From Halomonas smyrnensis AAD6 (lineage in GTDB: Bacteria; Pseudomonadota; Gammaproteobacteria; Pseudomonadales; Halomonadaceae), in assembly GCF_000265245.1 (NCBI RefSeq), contig NZ_AJKS02000005.1, positions 186,001 to 250,000 on the forward strand: DNA of 64,000 nucleotides, read 5' to 3'. This document shows, in pieces, positions 33,662 to 42,371 of the stretch. The notes beneath the pieces are model-generated. The model saw only the letters and a list, made by a program, of their open reading frames with translations, had not been told where the DNA came from and searched no databases. A program made the position numbers and the translations under genes. Position 1 is the stretch's first letter; each line of letters starts with the position of its first letter.

Positions 33662-35503
33662 TTACTCGGCCTGCTCTTTCATCGCCGCCAGGGCGGCGCG
33701 CGGGTCGCGGGGATAGAAGCGCTCCGGCTGGCGGGCCACGTGGGCGAAGACGCGGGTGTCCTTGTAGGGCATCTTCATGAAGCCCGAGACGCCGAGCCCC
33801 TCGATGCGCCCTACCGCGGCGAGGATGTCGTCCAGTCGGCGGCGGAATTCGGCCTCCCTGGACGGGTCGAGCAGCCGGTAGTGGCTATGGATCTTGAGGT
33901 GCTCGGGCAGCGCCTCGAAGATGATCATGCCGGTGTGGTGGATCTCGTTGAGCGCCTCCAGCGAGGCGATGATGGCCTCGGGCAGCACCAGGAACTCCTC
34001 CGGGTCCGGGCCGTCCTCGAAGTAGCTGTGCAGCCGCGAGCGGTCCTCGAGCTCCGGCACCGCGCTGACCTCGTAGGCCAGCCGCAGGTCAGGCGGCATC
34101 ACGAAGGGGCGATCCGGGCCTTCGCGGTCCAGGTGCAGGGTATCGCGGGCGTTGAACAGGCAGCTCTTGAAGATGCCGCGGCGGTGGATGCCCCGGGCCA
34201 GGCTGACCATGTTGTTGACCGCGGCGATGAAGGCCGGCTTGAGCTCGGGGTCATGCAGGTTCAGCGACGAGTCGATGTAGACGCCGTCGGCCTCCCAGCG
34301 TACCGCCAGCCCGCCTACCACGGGGTACTTGCCGAGCCGGCTGACCGCGGCGAGAAAGGCCTTCTCGGTCTCGCCCATGCCCTGCATGAAGTTCCGATAG
34401 TAGCGGTCGAGCTGCACGTCGTTGACGTCACTGAGGGTCTCCCGGCCGTCCTCCTCGCGCAGGAAGGCCTTGCGCGAGCTGTAGACCACGGTGTCGATCT
34501 CACGGTCGGCGGCCCGGGCCCATACCGGCACCAGCGGCGCCTCGGGCGGGCTCGGCAGGTCGAGCATCACCAGCCGCGACAGGCGCGGCATCTCGCGCAG
34601 GAAGTGATCGCCGGCCTTCATGCGGGTGCGTGGGTCGGGGTCGAGCATGCCGTCGAGCATGCGCGCGAACTCCATGGGCAGGCCGAGCGAGGTGGCCGGA
34701 ATCGCGCGGTGACCGAAGCGGCACGACTGGGCCGAGGCCAGCGCATAGAGGGTGCCGGCGGCGCCCTGCTCGTCGAAGCGTGGCGACGACAGCGCGCCAT
34801 TGAGCTGATCGTCGCCGATGAAATAGACGTCGCCCAGGCGAGCGTTGGTCTGCTGCAGGTTGTCCGACATCAGCTCCATGACGTTGGCCGAGACGAACTG
34901 CAGCTCGGCGTCGAGCTGGGCGAACACCGAGGAGCCCCAGTCGATCAGCGCCACGCTCTCGTCGCGTTCGTCGAACACCAGGTTGGAAGGCTTGATGTCG
35001 CCGTGGACGATGGGCCGGCCGGAGGGGCCTGACTCGCGGCGCAGGGCGCGCAGGATATCGGCCAGCTGGGCGGCGATATGCACCACCCGCCGCGGCGACA
35101 GCCGTCCCTCGCGCAGCGAGACCTCCTCCAGGTTCTCGCCGGGCGCGCGCTGCATCACCAGGATCGACTGGTGGCGCACACGCTGGAAGACGATCAGCCG
35201 CGGCACGCGGGGATGGGCCACCTGCTCCAGCATGAAGGCCTCTTCCTCGAGGCGGTCCTGCAGCGACTGGGGCAGGTTGACCCGGGTGAACTTGAACACG
35301 TACTGCTCGCCGCCGGCGGTGAGGCCGGCGAACACGAAGCCGTAGGCGCCCTTGCCGATCAGTTCGATCTCCCGGTAGCCCAGCTGCTCGAGCTGGGCCT
35401 GGCACAGCGCCACCCACTCCCGCAGCTTGCGGGCATCGTGGTGGCTCAGCAGGTAGACCGACTGGTCTTCCGGGATATAGAACTGCTGCAGCGGCTGGGT
35501 CAT
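33662..35503 (-). CDS. Hanks-type serine/threonine protein kinase
   Basis: A 613-residue soluble kinase-like protein. The N-terminal kinase domain (about 45-330) has the glycine loop GKGAYGFVF, the ATP lysine K71 in YVFKFTRV, the catalytic loop HGDIKPSNL and a metal motif DWGSS in place of DFG. All essential residues are therefore present. The C-terminal 280 residues are unassigned and contain no membrane helix. Its ATG lies about 20 bp after the E2 stop, with GGGGGAA as a likely ribosome site, so it is probably the last gene of the bkd operon. Targets are unknown; the adjacent 2-oxo acid dehydrogenase is an obvious candidate by context only. Confidence 0.85.
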   Translation of the reverse strand: MTQPLQQFYIPEDQSVYLLSHHDARKLREWVALCQAQLEQLGYREIELIGKGAYGFVFAGLTAGGEQYVFKFTRVNLPQSLQDRLEEEAFMLEQVAHPRVPRLIVFQRVRHQSILVMQRAPGENLEEVSLREGRLSPRRVVHIAAQLADILRALRRESGPSGRPIVHGDIKPSNLVFDERDESVALIDWGSSVFAQLDAELQFVSANVMELMSDNLQQTNARLGDVYFIGDDQLNGALSSPRFDEQGAAGTLYALASAQSCRFGHRAIPATSLGLPMEFARMLDGMLDPDPRTRMKAGDHFLREMPRLSRLVMLDLPSPPEAPLVPVWARAADREIDTVVYSSRKAFLREEDGRETLSDVNDVQLDRYYRNFMQGMGETEKAFLAAVSRLGKYPVVGGLAVRWEADGVYIDSSLNLHDPELKPAFIAAVNNMVSLARGIHRRGIFKSCLFNARDTLHLDREGPDRPFVMPPDLRLAYEVSAVPELEDRSRLHSYFEDGPDPEEFLVLPEAIIASLEALNEIHHTGMIIFEALPEHLKIHSHYRLLDPSREAEFRRRLDDILAAVGRIEGLGVSGFMKMPYKDTRVFAHVARQPERFYPRDPRAALAAMKEQAE

Positions 35504-35522
35504 CGTTCCCCCGAGGCGATCC

Positions 35523-36812
35523 TCAGCTCAACTCGAGCAGCATGGTCTCCGGGTCCTCGAGATACCCCTTCCAGGCGTTGCAGAAACGCGCGATGGTGCC
35601 GCCGTCGAGCAGGCGGTGATCGCCGGCCCAGGTCACGGTCATGATCGCCCGGCGGGTCACCTCGCCGGCCTCGTCGAAGCGTGGCAGCCACTGGCTCTTG
35701 CCGATGGCGACGATCGCCGCCTCGGGGGCGTTGATGATCGGCGCGGCGTAGGTGCCGCCGAGGGCGCCGATGTTGGAGATGCTGATGGTGCCGCCCTGGA
35801 GATCCGCCTGGGCCACGCGCCCTTCCCGCGCCGCGCCGGTCAGCCGCTGGATCTCGCCGGCCACGTCCAGCAGGCTCAGGCCCTCCACGCCCTTGACGTT
35901 GGGCACCATCAGGCCGGCCCGGCCGTCCACCGCCATGCCGATGTTGCACGACGGCAGGTAGTGGATCTCGTCGCCGGCCTCGTTGAGCCGGCTGTTGAGC
36001 AGCGGATAGTCCCGGATCGCCAGCGCCATGGCCTTCATGAAGAACGGCATCAGGGTCAGCTTGATCTCCCGCGCCTCGGCCCGGGGCTTGAGCCGCTCGC
36101 GCAGCGCCAGCAGCGCGGTGACGTCGATCTCCTCGCCGTACTGGAAGTGCGGGATGGTCGAGGCCGCGGCCACCATCTGCCGGGCCATGGCCGCGCGCAC
36201 GCCGCGCAGCGGCTCGACGCGAATGTCCTGTTGCCCCTCGTCCCGACGCTCCCCCCGGATATCGCCCGACGCGATCGCGCGTCCGCCCTCGATCAACGCC
36301 AGCACGTCCTCCTTGAGCACCCGGCCGTCCTTGCCGGAGCCGGGGACGTCCTCGAGGCGCAGGTCGTGCTCGCGCACCAGGCGGCGCACCGCGGGGCTGG
36401 CCGGAATCCGGCCGTGGGGACCTTGCCCGGCCGCGGCTCGATCGGCATGCCCCGGCTCGGCCGGGCACACATTACCCGCCCGCGGCGCCGGCGCCTCGAC
36501 GCCGGACGCTCCGGTGTCGGTATCGGCACCCGCCTGCGGCGACGGCGCCGATGCCTCGGCGTTTTCCGTCTCGCCGTCCGCGGTCTGGTAGGCGAACAGG
36601 GGCGCGTGGACCTTGGCGATCTCACCCTTGGGCACGTGCAGCTTGGTGACGCGCCCGGCCTCGGGGGCGGTGATCTCGACCAGCGCCTTGTCGGTCATCA
36701 CCTCGACCACCGGCTGGTCCTCCTCGATGGCGTCGCCCTCGGCGATGCGCCACTCGACGACTTCACACTCCACGATACCCTCGCCGATATCGGGCAGCTT
36801 GAACTCGGTCAT
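35523..36812 (-). CDS. bkdB: Dihydrolipoyl acyltransferase E2 of the branched-chain 2-oxo acid dehydrogenase
   Basis: A 429-residue E2 core enzyme. It has one lipoyl domain at the N-terminus (LPDIGEGIVECEVVEW, lipoyl lysine K42 in VMTDKALVEITAP), an acidic/proline linker, a peripheral subunit-binding domain (SPAVRRLVREHDL...) and the catalytic domain ending with the DHRLLDGG motif. One lipoyl domain plus the adjacent split E1 genes favour the branched-chain complex over pyruvate or 2-oxoglutarate dehydrogenase. It transfers branched acyl groups to CoA. No E3 (lpd) gene is nearby, so E3 must be shared. Confidence 0.9.
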   Translation of the reverse strand: MTEFKLPDIGEGIVECEVVEWRIAEGDAIEEDQPVVEVMTDKALVEITAPEAGRVTKLHVPKGEIAKVHAPLFAYQTADGETENAEASAPSPQAGADTDTGASGVEAPAPRAGNVCPAEPGHADRAAAGQGPHGRIPASPAVRRLVREHDLRLEDVPGSGKDGRVLKEDVLALIEGGRAIASGDIRGERRDEGQQDIRVEPLRGVRAAMARQMVAAASTIPHFQYGEEIDVTALLALRERLKPRAEAREIKLTLMPFFMKAMALAIRDYPLLNSRLNEAGDEIHYLPSCNIGMAVDGRAGLMVPNVKGVEGLSLLDVAGEIQRLTGAAREGRVAQADLQGGTISISNIGALGGTYAAPIINAPEAAIVAIGKSQWLPRFDEAGEVTRRAIMTVTWAGDHRLLDGGTIARFCNAWKGYLEDPETMLLELS

Positions 36813-36834
36813 CGTGCTTGCTCCTGTCCTGGAC

Positions 36835-37812
36835 TCAGTAGTGGACGCTCTCGCGGATGGCCTCGAAGACCTTGAGGTGATCCGGCAGATACTCCTTCTC
36901 CAGCGTCAGCGGGAAGGGCGTGTCCAGGCCGGTCACGCGCAGGATCGGCGACTCCAGGTACAGGAAGCAGCGCTCCTGCAGGGTGGCGGCGATCTCGCCG
37001 GCGAAGCCGCCGGTCTGCGGTGCCTCGTGGGTCACCACCAGCCGGCCGGTCTTGAGCAGCGACTCCGCCACGGTGTCGGCGTCCCAGGGCAACAGCGTGC
37101 GCAGGTCGATCACCTCGCAGGAGATACCCTCCTTCTCGGCCAGCTCCACCGCCTGGTCGATGACCTCCATCTGGGCGCCCCAGCCCACTAGGGTGACGTC
37201 GCTGCCCTCCTTGGTGACCTCGGCCTCGCCCAGCGGCAGCTGATAGTCCTCCTCCGGCACCTCGCCGGTGGAGGCGCGATAGAGCCGCTTGGGCTCGAAG
37301 AAGATCACCGGGTCCGGGTCACGAATGGCCGCCAGCAGCAGTCCCTTGGCCTCGTAGGGATTGCGCGGCACCACGATCTTGAGCCCCGGCGTATGGGTGA
37401 AGTAGGCCTCCGGCGATTGGGAGTGATAGTGGCCGCCGGAGATGCCGCCGCCGTAGGGCGCGCGGATGGTCAGCCCGCCGACGTTGAACAAATCGCCGGA
37501 GCGGTAGCGGAACTTGGCGGTCTCGTTGACGATCTGGTCGAAGGCCGGAAAGATGTAGTCGGCGAACTGGATCTCGGCCACCGGCACCGAGCCCTGGGCG
37601 GCCAGGCCGTTGGCGAAGCCGATGATGCCCTGTTCCACCAGCGGCGTGTTGAAGCAGCGCGCCCGGCCGTAGCGTTCCTGCAGATGGCTGGTGGCGCGGA
37701 AGACCCCGCCGAAGCCGCCCACGTCCTCGCCGAAACACAGCACCTTCTCGTCCTCGGCCATGGCGATGTCCAGGGCGTGGTTGATCGCCTGCAGCAGATT
37801 CATGGTCGGCAT
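36835..37812 (-). CDS. bkdA2: 2-oxoisovalerate dehydrogenase E1 beta subunit
   Basis: A 325-residue TPP-dependent E1 beta chain. It opens with [20 protein letters not shown] and shows [34 protein letters not shown] and [21 protein letters not shown], typical of branched-chain E1 beta. It is separated from the E1 alpha stop by one base (TGA-C-ATG), so expression as a stoichiometric pair is expected. It is followed 22 bp later by the E2 gene. Confidence 0.93.
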   Translation of the reverse strand: MPTMNLLQAINHALDIAMAEDEKVLCFGEDVGGFGGVFRATSHLQERYGRARCFNTPLVEQGIIGFANGLAAQGSVPVAEIQFADYIFPAFDQIVNETAKFRYRSGDLFNVGGLTIRAPYGGGISGGHYHSQSPEAYFTHTPGLKIVVPRNPYEAKGLLLAAIRDPDPVIFFEPKRLYRASTGEVPEEDYQLPLGEAEVTKEGSDVTLVGWGAQMEVIDQAVELAEKEGISCEVIDLRTLLPWDADTVAESLLKTGRLVVTHEAPQTGGFAGEIAATLQERCFLYLESPILRVTGLDTPFPLTLEKEYLPDHLKVFEAIRESVHY

Positions 37813-37813
37813 G

Positions 37814-39019
37814 TCAGGACTCTCCCTCGTCGTCGGTGCGGCTCAGCTCGGGGTCGAGGAAGCGCGCGCCCTTCGGATAGGCCTCCGGATGGCGGCGGAT
37901 ATGCGCCTTGAGCGCGTCGAGCTGATGCTGCAGGTCCGGCGTGACCTCGGCATAGACGTCGGTGACCAGCGTCTCCAGGGGCGGCGGCGGGCGCTTCTCG
38001 GCGCGCTTCATGGCCTCCAGCACCTCGCGGCGCAGCCGCTCCTGCAGCTCCTTCTCCTCGTCGTCGCTCCACCAGCCCTGGTCGCTCATCCAACGCTGCA
38101 TGCGCAGGATCGGGTCCTTCTCGCGCCAGGCTTCCTCCTCCTTGCGCGAGCGATAGCCGGACGGGTCGTCCGAGGACGAGTGCGCCGCCAGGCGATAGGT
38201 CATGGCCTCGATCAGCACCGGCTTGTTGTGCTCGACGGCGATGCGCCGGGCCTCCTGGGTCGCGCGATGGACCGCCAGGATGTCGTTGCCGTCGACGCGG
38301 ATCACGTGCATGCGATAGCCGAAGGCCCGCGGCGCCACGCCGTCGGCGGCGAACTGCTCAATGGCCGGCGTGGAGATGGCGTAGCCGTTGTTGCGGCAGA
38401 AGAAGATCACCGGCACCTCGTGCACCGCCGCCATGTTCAGGGCGGCGTGGAAGTCGCCCTCGGAGGCGGCGCCCTCGCCGAAGAAGGTGATGGTGCACTT
38501 GCCCTCACCGGTCAGCTTCTGGCCGTAGGCATAGCCGGTGGCCTGGGGAATCTGGGTGGCCAGCGGCGAGGAGATGGTCATGTAGTGGAGCTTGCGCGAC
38601 CCGTAGTGGATCGGCATCTGGCGCCCCTTGCCGTAGTCGAGCTCGTTGCCGAACAGCTGGTTCATGAACTCGTCGAAGGTGAAGCCGCGATAGACCAGCG
38701 CGCCCTGCTCTCGGTACTGGGCCATGATCATGTCGGCCTCGTCGAGAGCCGCGGTGGCGCCGATCACCGCGGCCTCCTCGCCGGTGCACTGCATGTAGAA
38801 GCTGAGCCGGCCCTGGCGCTGGGCGGCCATCATGCGCTCGTCGAGCACCCGGGTGGCGATCATCGCCCGGTAGATGGCCCGGGCCTCGTCGCGCTGGAGG
38901 GTCGGAGCCTCGGCGCCATCGCAGAGGGTGCCGTCCTGGGTCAGCACCCGATAGGTGGGAATGCTGAACTCGTCACCGGCCAGGAACTCCGGCACGTGGA
39001 TATCTCGCGTCGTGGTCAT
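37814..39019 (-). CDS. bkdA1: 2-oxoisovalerate dehydrogenase E1 alpha subunit
   Basis: A 401-residue E1 alpha chain that decarboxylates branched-chain 2-oxo acids with TPP. The TPP/Mg motif is visible as [15 protein letters not shown] ending in RNNGYAIST, and the family phosphorylation-loop region [20 protein letters not shown] is present. ATG 39019 is chosen because AAGGA lies eight bases upstream; a longer frame to 39100 has no support. First gene of the bkd operon; a LiuR-like palindrome lies 92 bp upstream. Confidence 0.93.
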   Translation of the reverse strand: MTTTRDIHVPEFLAGDEFSIPTYRVLTQDGTLCDGAEAPTLQRDEARAIYRAMIATRVLDERMMAAQRQGRLSFYMQCTGEEAAVIGATAALDEADMIMAQYREQGALVYRGFTFDEFMNQLFGNELDYGKGRQMPIHYGSRKLHYMTISSPLATQIPQATGYAYGQKLTGEGKCTITFFGEGAASEGDFHAALNMAAVHEVPVIFFCRNNGYAISTPAIEQFAADGVAPRAFGYRMHVIRVDGNDILAVHRATQEARRIAVEHNKPVLIEAMTYRLAAHSSSDDPSGYRSRKEEEAWREKDPILRMQRWMSDQGWWSDDEEKELQERLRREVLEAMKRAEKRPPPPLETLVTDVYAEVTPDLQHQLDALKAHIRRHPEAYPKGARFLDPELSRTDDEGES

Positions 39020-39110
39020 CGTCGTGATCCTTACCCCTTTTGGGGGCAGTGTTGTCGCTCTTGTGTCGGACCGCCAGGGGATCGCCCGGGCGTCGATCAA
39101 CGCACGACAA

Positions 39111-39126
39111 TGACGTTAACGTAAAC
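39111..39126. promoter_or_regulatory. Palindromic operator candidate upstream of bkd (LiuR-like)
   Basis: TGACGTTAACGTAAAC contains the perfect 10-bp palindrome ACGTTAACGT with near-symmetric flanks. From memory it resembles the palindromes of MerR-family LiuR regulators that control branched-chain amino acid degradation. Placement 92 bp before bkdA1 suits regulation of the operon. No regulator gene lies next to it. Confidence 0.45.
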
Positions 39127-39187
39127 TGAAAACGCTCGATAGCACGACGAAAGTCACACGCCGGCGAGGCCGCGTTCAAGCTGGGCC

Positions 39188-39358
39188 CAGTGCAAGCCTG
39201 CGCGGAGACGCGATAAATACATCCCTGTAGCTCCCGACGCCCTGCGGCGCTCCCGCGTCCCGCACCGCTTGCAGGTCCGGGCCTGTCCATCCCTGGCCAG
39301 CCCGTTCGGAGCATTGCTCCTCACCCATGGCGTAGGAGCTCCGCTTAGACTTGCCCTC
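39188..39358 (-). repeat. Dispersed structured element, copy C3 (divergent long form)
   Basis: About 171 bp on the minus strand with the architecture of C1/C2 but diverged sequence. The small hairpin is GGAGC-AAT-GCTCC where C1 has GGCGA-TTA-TCGCC. The outer second stem is GCGGAG/CTCCGC where C1 has GCGAGG/CCTCGC. The inner arms are AGCTCC-TACGCC / GGCGTCGGGAGCT where C1 has TTCTTTTGAC / GTCAAAAGAA. Loops and single strands such as CCTGCAAGCGG, CCGAACGGG and CAGGGATG are conserved. It lies between the bkd and yehW genes in their sense orientation. Confidence 0.75.
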
Positions 39359-39392
39359 GGCGCTGACTCCCAATGCCGGCACGTCAGCGCTC

Positions 39393-40145
39393 TCAGGCGG
39401 CAGCCGGCTGCAGCCGGGCGAAGACGCTGTCCACGGTCAGCGCCAGCAGCCCGATCAGCAGCGCGCCCTGCAGCACGTAGGCGGTGTTGCCGTTGACGAT
39501 GCCGGAGATGATCGGGTCGCCCAGGTTGCTCGCCCCCACGGTGGCGCCGATCGCCGCGGTGGCGATATTGATGGTCACCGAGGTGCGTATGCCGGCCAGG
39601 ATCACCGGCGCGGCCAGGGGCAGTTCCACCTGGCGCAGCAGCTGGCCGCCGGTCATGCCCATGCCGCGGGCCGCCTCCCGCACGCCGGGATCGACGCCCT
39701 CCAGCCCGGTCAGGGTGTTGCGCACGATCGGCAGCAGGCCGTAGAGCAGCAGCGCGACGATGATCGGCAGGGTACCGAAGCCCAGTACCGGCACCGCCAG
39801 TGCCAGCACCGCCACCGGTGGGAAGGTCTGCCCGATCGAGGCCAGCTGGGCGACCAGCGGCAGGAAGTCGCGGCCGGCGCGGCGCGTGACCGCCACCGCG
39901 GCCCCGACGCCGATGGCTACCGCGGCCAGCGCCGCGACGGCCACCACCAGCAGGTGACGCCCCAGCAGGGTCAGGAAATCGGCCCGGGCATAGACGACGC
40001 TGCGGCTGTCCGGCTCGACCAGCCGGAAAAGGCCCTCGAGCCACGGCATGCCCACGCAGGCGGCGAGCAGCAGCGAACTCCAGGCCAGCGGCACCAGCCA
40101 GCGCCGCCCTCCCCCCGTCACCAGGCGACTCACGGCCTCACTCAT
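39393..40145 (-). CDS. yehW: Glycine betaine/osmoprotectant ABC permease, YehW-like
   Basis: A 250-residue membrane subunit with about six helices and the EAA-like loop REAARGMGMTGGQLLRQVELPLAAPVI, typical of OpuCB/OpuCD-type permeases. The gene order binding protein-permease-ATPase-permease matches E. coli osmF-yehY-yehX-yehW. It is the last gene of the operon, overlapping the ATPase stop by 8 bp. A sequence of this kind can serve betaine, choline or related solutes; the actual substrate is not readable. Confidence 0.87.
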   Translation of the reverse strand: MSEAVSRLVTGGGRRWLVPLAWSSLLLAACVGMPWLEGLFRLVEPDSRSVVYARADFLTLLGRHLLVVAVAALAAVAIGVGAAVAVTRRAGRDFLPLVAQLASIGQTFPPVAVLALAVPVLGFGTLPIIVALLLYGLLPIVRNTLTGLEGVDPGVREAARGMGMTGGQLLRQVELPLAAPVILAGIRTSVTINIATAAIGATVGASNLGDPIISGIVNGNTAYVLQGALLIGLLALTVDSVFARLQPAAA

Positions 40146-41082
40146 GATGCTTCGCCCCCACCAGCTGGCGCAGCGACAGCTCGCCGACCGGCATGTCCTC
40201 GTCGTCGACCACCGCCAGGCGCTCGGCGTGGCGCCACAGCATCATCGACAGCGCCTCGCGCAGGGTGGCATGGCGGGAGATGCGCTCCCGCGGCAGCAGC
40301 CGCGGGCTCAGCGGCATCATCCGCTCGCCGACGGTCAGCAGCGCCGCCTCCTTGAGGCCACGGTCCTCGCCGCCGAGCAGCGATTCGACGAAGGCGTCGG
40401 CGGGCTCGCGCAGCAGCTCGAGCGGATGGCCCTGCTGGCGGATGCGGCCGCCGTCCATGACCACCAGCCGGTCGGCCAGCCGCAGCGCCTCGTCCATGTC
40501 GTGGGTGACGAAGACGATGGTCTTCTGCAGCCGCGACTGCAACTCGCGCAGTTCGTGCTGGAGCGTCTCGCGGGTGATCGGGTCCAGCGCCCCGAAGGGC
40601 TCGTCCATCAGCAGGATGTCGGGGTCGGCGGCCAGCGCCCGGGCCACGCCGACCCGCTGGGCCTGGCCGCCGGAGAGCTGACGCGGATACTTGCCGGCGA
40701 ACTCCTCCATCGACAGGCCGAGCATCGCCATCAGTTCCTCGACCCGCTTGCGGATCCGCGCCGGGGGCCATTTCAGCAGCCGCGGCACCAGGCCGATGTT
40801 GCGCGCCACCGTCCAGTGCGGAAACAGCCCGGTGCTCTGAATCGCATAGCCCATGCGCCGACGCAGGGTCTCCTCGCGGAAGTCGCGGATCTGCTGGCCG
40901 TCGATGTGGATCTCGCCGTCGCTGTGCTCGATCAAACGGTTGATCATGCGCAGCGTCGTCGACTTGCCGCAGCCGGAGGTGCCCACCAGCACGCACAGCT
41001 CGCCGCGTTCGACGCGCAGCGAGATGTCGTCCACCGCGGTGGTGTCGCCGAAGCGCTTGGACACGCCGATGAGTTCGATCAT
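40138..41082 (-). CDS. yehX: Osmoprotectant ABC transporter ATPase, YehX-like
   Basis: A 314-residue ATPase with Walker A GTSGCGKSTT, Q-loop IQSTGLFPHWTVARNI, signature LSGGQAQRVGVARAL, Walker B ILLMDEPFGALDP and H-loop VTHDMDEAL. The C-terminal 70 residues resemble a CBS-type segment (HATLREALSMMLWRHAERLAVVDD), the module that senses ionic strength in OpuA-type transporters; only one repeat is evident. Its start overlaps the yehY stop by 4 bp. Confidence 0.9.
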   Translation of the reverse strand: MIELIGVSKRFGDTTAVDDISLRVERGELCVLVGTSGCGKSTTLRMINRLIEHSDGEIHIDGQQIRDFREETLRRRMGYAIQSTGLFPHWTVARNIGLVPRLLKWPPARIRKRVEELMAMLGLSMEEFAGKYPRQLSGGQAQRVGVARALAADPDILLMDEPFGALDPITRETLQHELRELQSRLQKTIVFVTHDMDEALRLADRLVVMDGGRIRQQGHPLELLREPADAFVESLLGGEDRGLKEAALLTVGERMMPLSPRLLPRERISRHATLREALSMMLWRHAERLAVVDDEDMPVGELSLRQLVGAKHHE

Positions 41083-42353
41083 GTGGCCTCTCCCTGGCGT
41101 GTGAGGTCGGTCAGGGCGCCCAGCAGGGCATCGGCGATCAGCGCCATGACCAGGATCGGCAGGGCGCCGAGCAGCACCATGTCCATGGCCGCCTGCCCCA
41201 GCCCCTGAAAGATGAAGGTGCCGAGGCCGCCGGCGCCGATCAGCGCGGCCACGGCGGTCAGGCCGATGGCCTGCACGGTGGTGATGCGAATGCCCTCGAG
41301 GATCACCGGCGCCGCCAGCGGCAGACGCACCTGGCGGAACACCTGGCCGCGGCTCATGCCCATGCCGCGAGCGGCATCGATCACGCCGGGGTCGACCTCA
41401 TCGAGGGCCACGAAGGTGTTGCGCACCATCGGCAGCAGGCTGTAGCCGACCAGCGCCAGCAGCGCCGGCGCGGCGCCGATACCGCTCACGCCCAGCGCCG
41501 CCAGCCACTCGACGTGGGCACCCAGCCAGGCCAGCGGCGCCAGCAGCAGGCCGAACAGCGCCAGGCTGGGGATGGTCTGCAGGAAGTTGAGCACCGCGAA
41601 GCCGAGCGTTCGGCAGCGCGCCCAGCGGCGCATGGCCAGCGCCAGAAGCACGCCCAGCACCAGGCTGACGCCGACGGCGGCGCCGACCAGCAGCAGATGC
41701 TCGACGATGGCGGCGATGAAGCCGTCGCGGCGGGTCAGGAACTCCTGGCGCAGCGCCAGCGGTGCGAGACCGAACGTCAGCCAGGCGGCGAGGCTCGCCA
41801 GCGGCACCAGCAGCAGCGACCAGCCCAGGGTCCGCGGCAGCGCCAGCCGTGTGCGCAGCTCGATCAGCGCCAGCAGCAGCAGGAACAGCGCCACCCAGAC
41901 CCCGGCGCCGACGCCCATGCGCGCCTGGGGCAGATCGGCATCGACCAGCCGCGCCGACGCCAGCGCCAGCCAGGCCGGCAGTGCGGCGAGCATCGCCACC
42001 GCCAGCCCCAGGGCCCAGCGCAGTCGACGCCGGTCCGGGCGCCAGGCCAGCGCCAGTACGGCCAGCATCGGCACCAGGCTGAGCAGGAATCCCGGCCAGC
42101 CGGCCACGTCCCAGGCGGCGTGGCCCTGGCCGGGCACGATGCGATTGGGCGCGACGCTGACGGCATCGAGCCCGCTCCAGGCGACCAGGGTCGCCAGCAG
42201 CAGGCTCACGAGCACGACGTTGGGGCGAGGCGAGTCCCTGTTCACCGCTTCCTTGTTGATCACTTCCTTGTTCACCACTTCGGCGTTCACCCCGCCCTTG
42301 CTGCGCTCTTCGGTGTCTGACGATCCCGACTCGCTCTCACGACTCGCTCTCAC
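41079..42353 (-). CDS. yehY: Osmoprotectant ABC permease, YehY-like, with repeat-bearing N-terminus
   Basis: A permease of up to 424 residues, longer than YehW because of an extra N-terminal block of helices (about 45-170) before the transport domain (about 195-420; EAA loop DAARGMGMSRGQVFRQVRLPLAAPVI). The start is uncertain. The frame opens at GTG 42353, which is itself inside a 13-bp tandem duplication. Downstream are several in-frame GTG codons in a three-fold 15-bp repeat encoding EVVNK-EVINK-EAVNR, some with AAGGA just upstream. The first helix begins around PNVVLVSLLLATLV, so translation could start at any of these without loss of the membrane part. Confidence 0.85.
   Translation of the reverse strand: MRASRESESGSSDTEERSKGGVNAEVVNKEVINKEAVNRDSPRPNVVLVSLLLATLVAWSGLDAVSVAPNRIVPGQGHAAWDVAGWPGFLLSLVPMLAVLALAWRPDRRRLRWALGLAVAMLAALPAWLALASARLVDADLPQARMGVGAGVWVALFLLLLALIELRTRLALPRTLGWSLLLVPLASLAAWLTFGLAPLALRQEFLTRRDGFIAAIVEHLLLVGAAVGVSLVLGVLLALAMRRWARCRTLGFAVLNFLQTIPSLALFGLLLAPLAWLGAHVEWLAALGVSGIGAAPALLALVGYSLLPMVRNTFVALDEVDPGVIDAARGMGMSRGQVFRQVRLPLAAPVILEGIRITTVQAIGLTAVAALIGAGGLGTFIFQGLGQAAMDMVLLGALPILVMALIADALLGALTDLTRQGEAT
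42237..42281 (-). repeat. Three 15-bp tandem repeats in the 5' end of yehY
   Basis: Minus-strand units GAAGTGGTGAACAAG, GAAGTGATCAACAAG and GAAGCGGTGAACAGG, encoding EVVNK, EVINK and EAVNR. Units are in frame, so copy-number change would alter length and not frame. The AAGGA formed at each junction plus following GTG codons makes them possible alternative translation starts. Confidence 0.8.
42328..42353 (-). repeat. Perfect 13-bp tandem duplication at the yehY start codon
   Basis: Two copies of GTGAGAGCGAGTC side by side. The GTG of the outer copy is the in-frame start; the GTG of the inner copy is out of frame because 13 is not a multiple of three. Loss or gain of one unit would change which GTG is used. 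Confidence 0.85.
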
Positions 42354-42371
42354 GGCTCATTCCGGAGCGGC

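Larger units (their letters stand above)
39020..39392. other. bkd upstream region with palindrome and repeat copy C3
   Basis: 373 bp between bkdA1 and the yehW-like gene, both minus strand. From the bkd side it holds about 90 bp of leader, the palindrome at 39111-39126, and then repeat copy C3. No open frame with believable codon use fills it. Confidence 0.6.

Noticed and set aside
42237..42353. CRISPR-like array at the yehY repeats
   Set aside because: The units are contiguous, lie inside a coding sequence and have no spacers.
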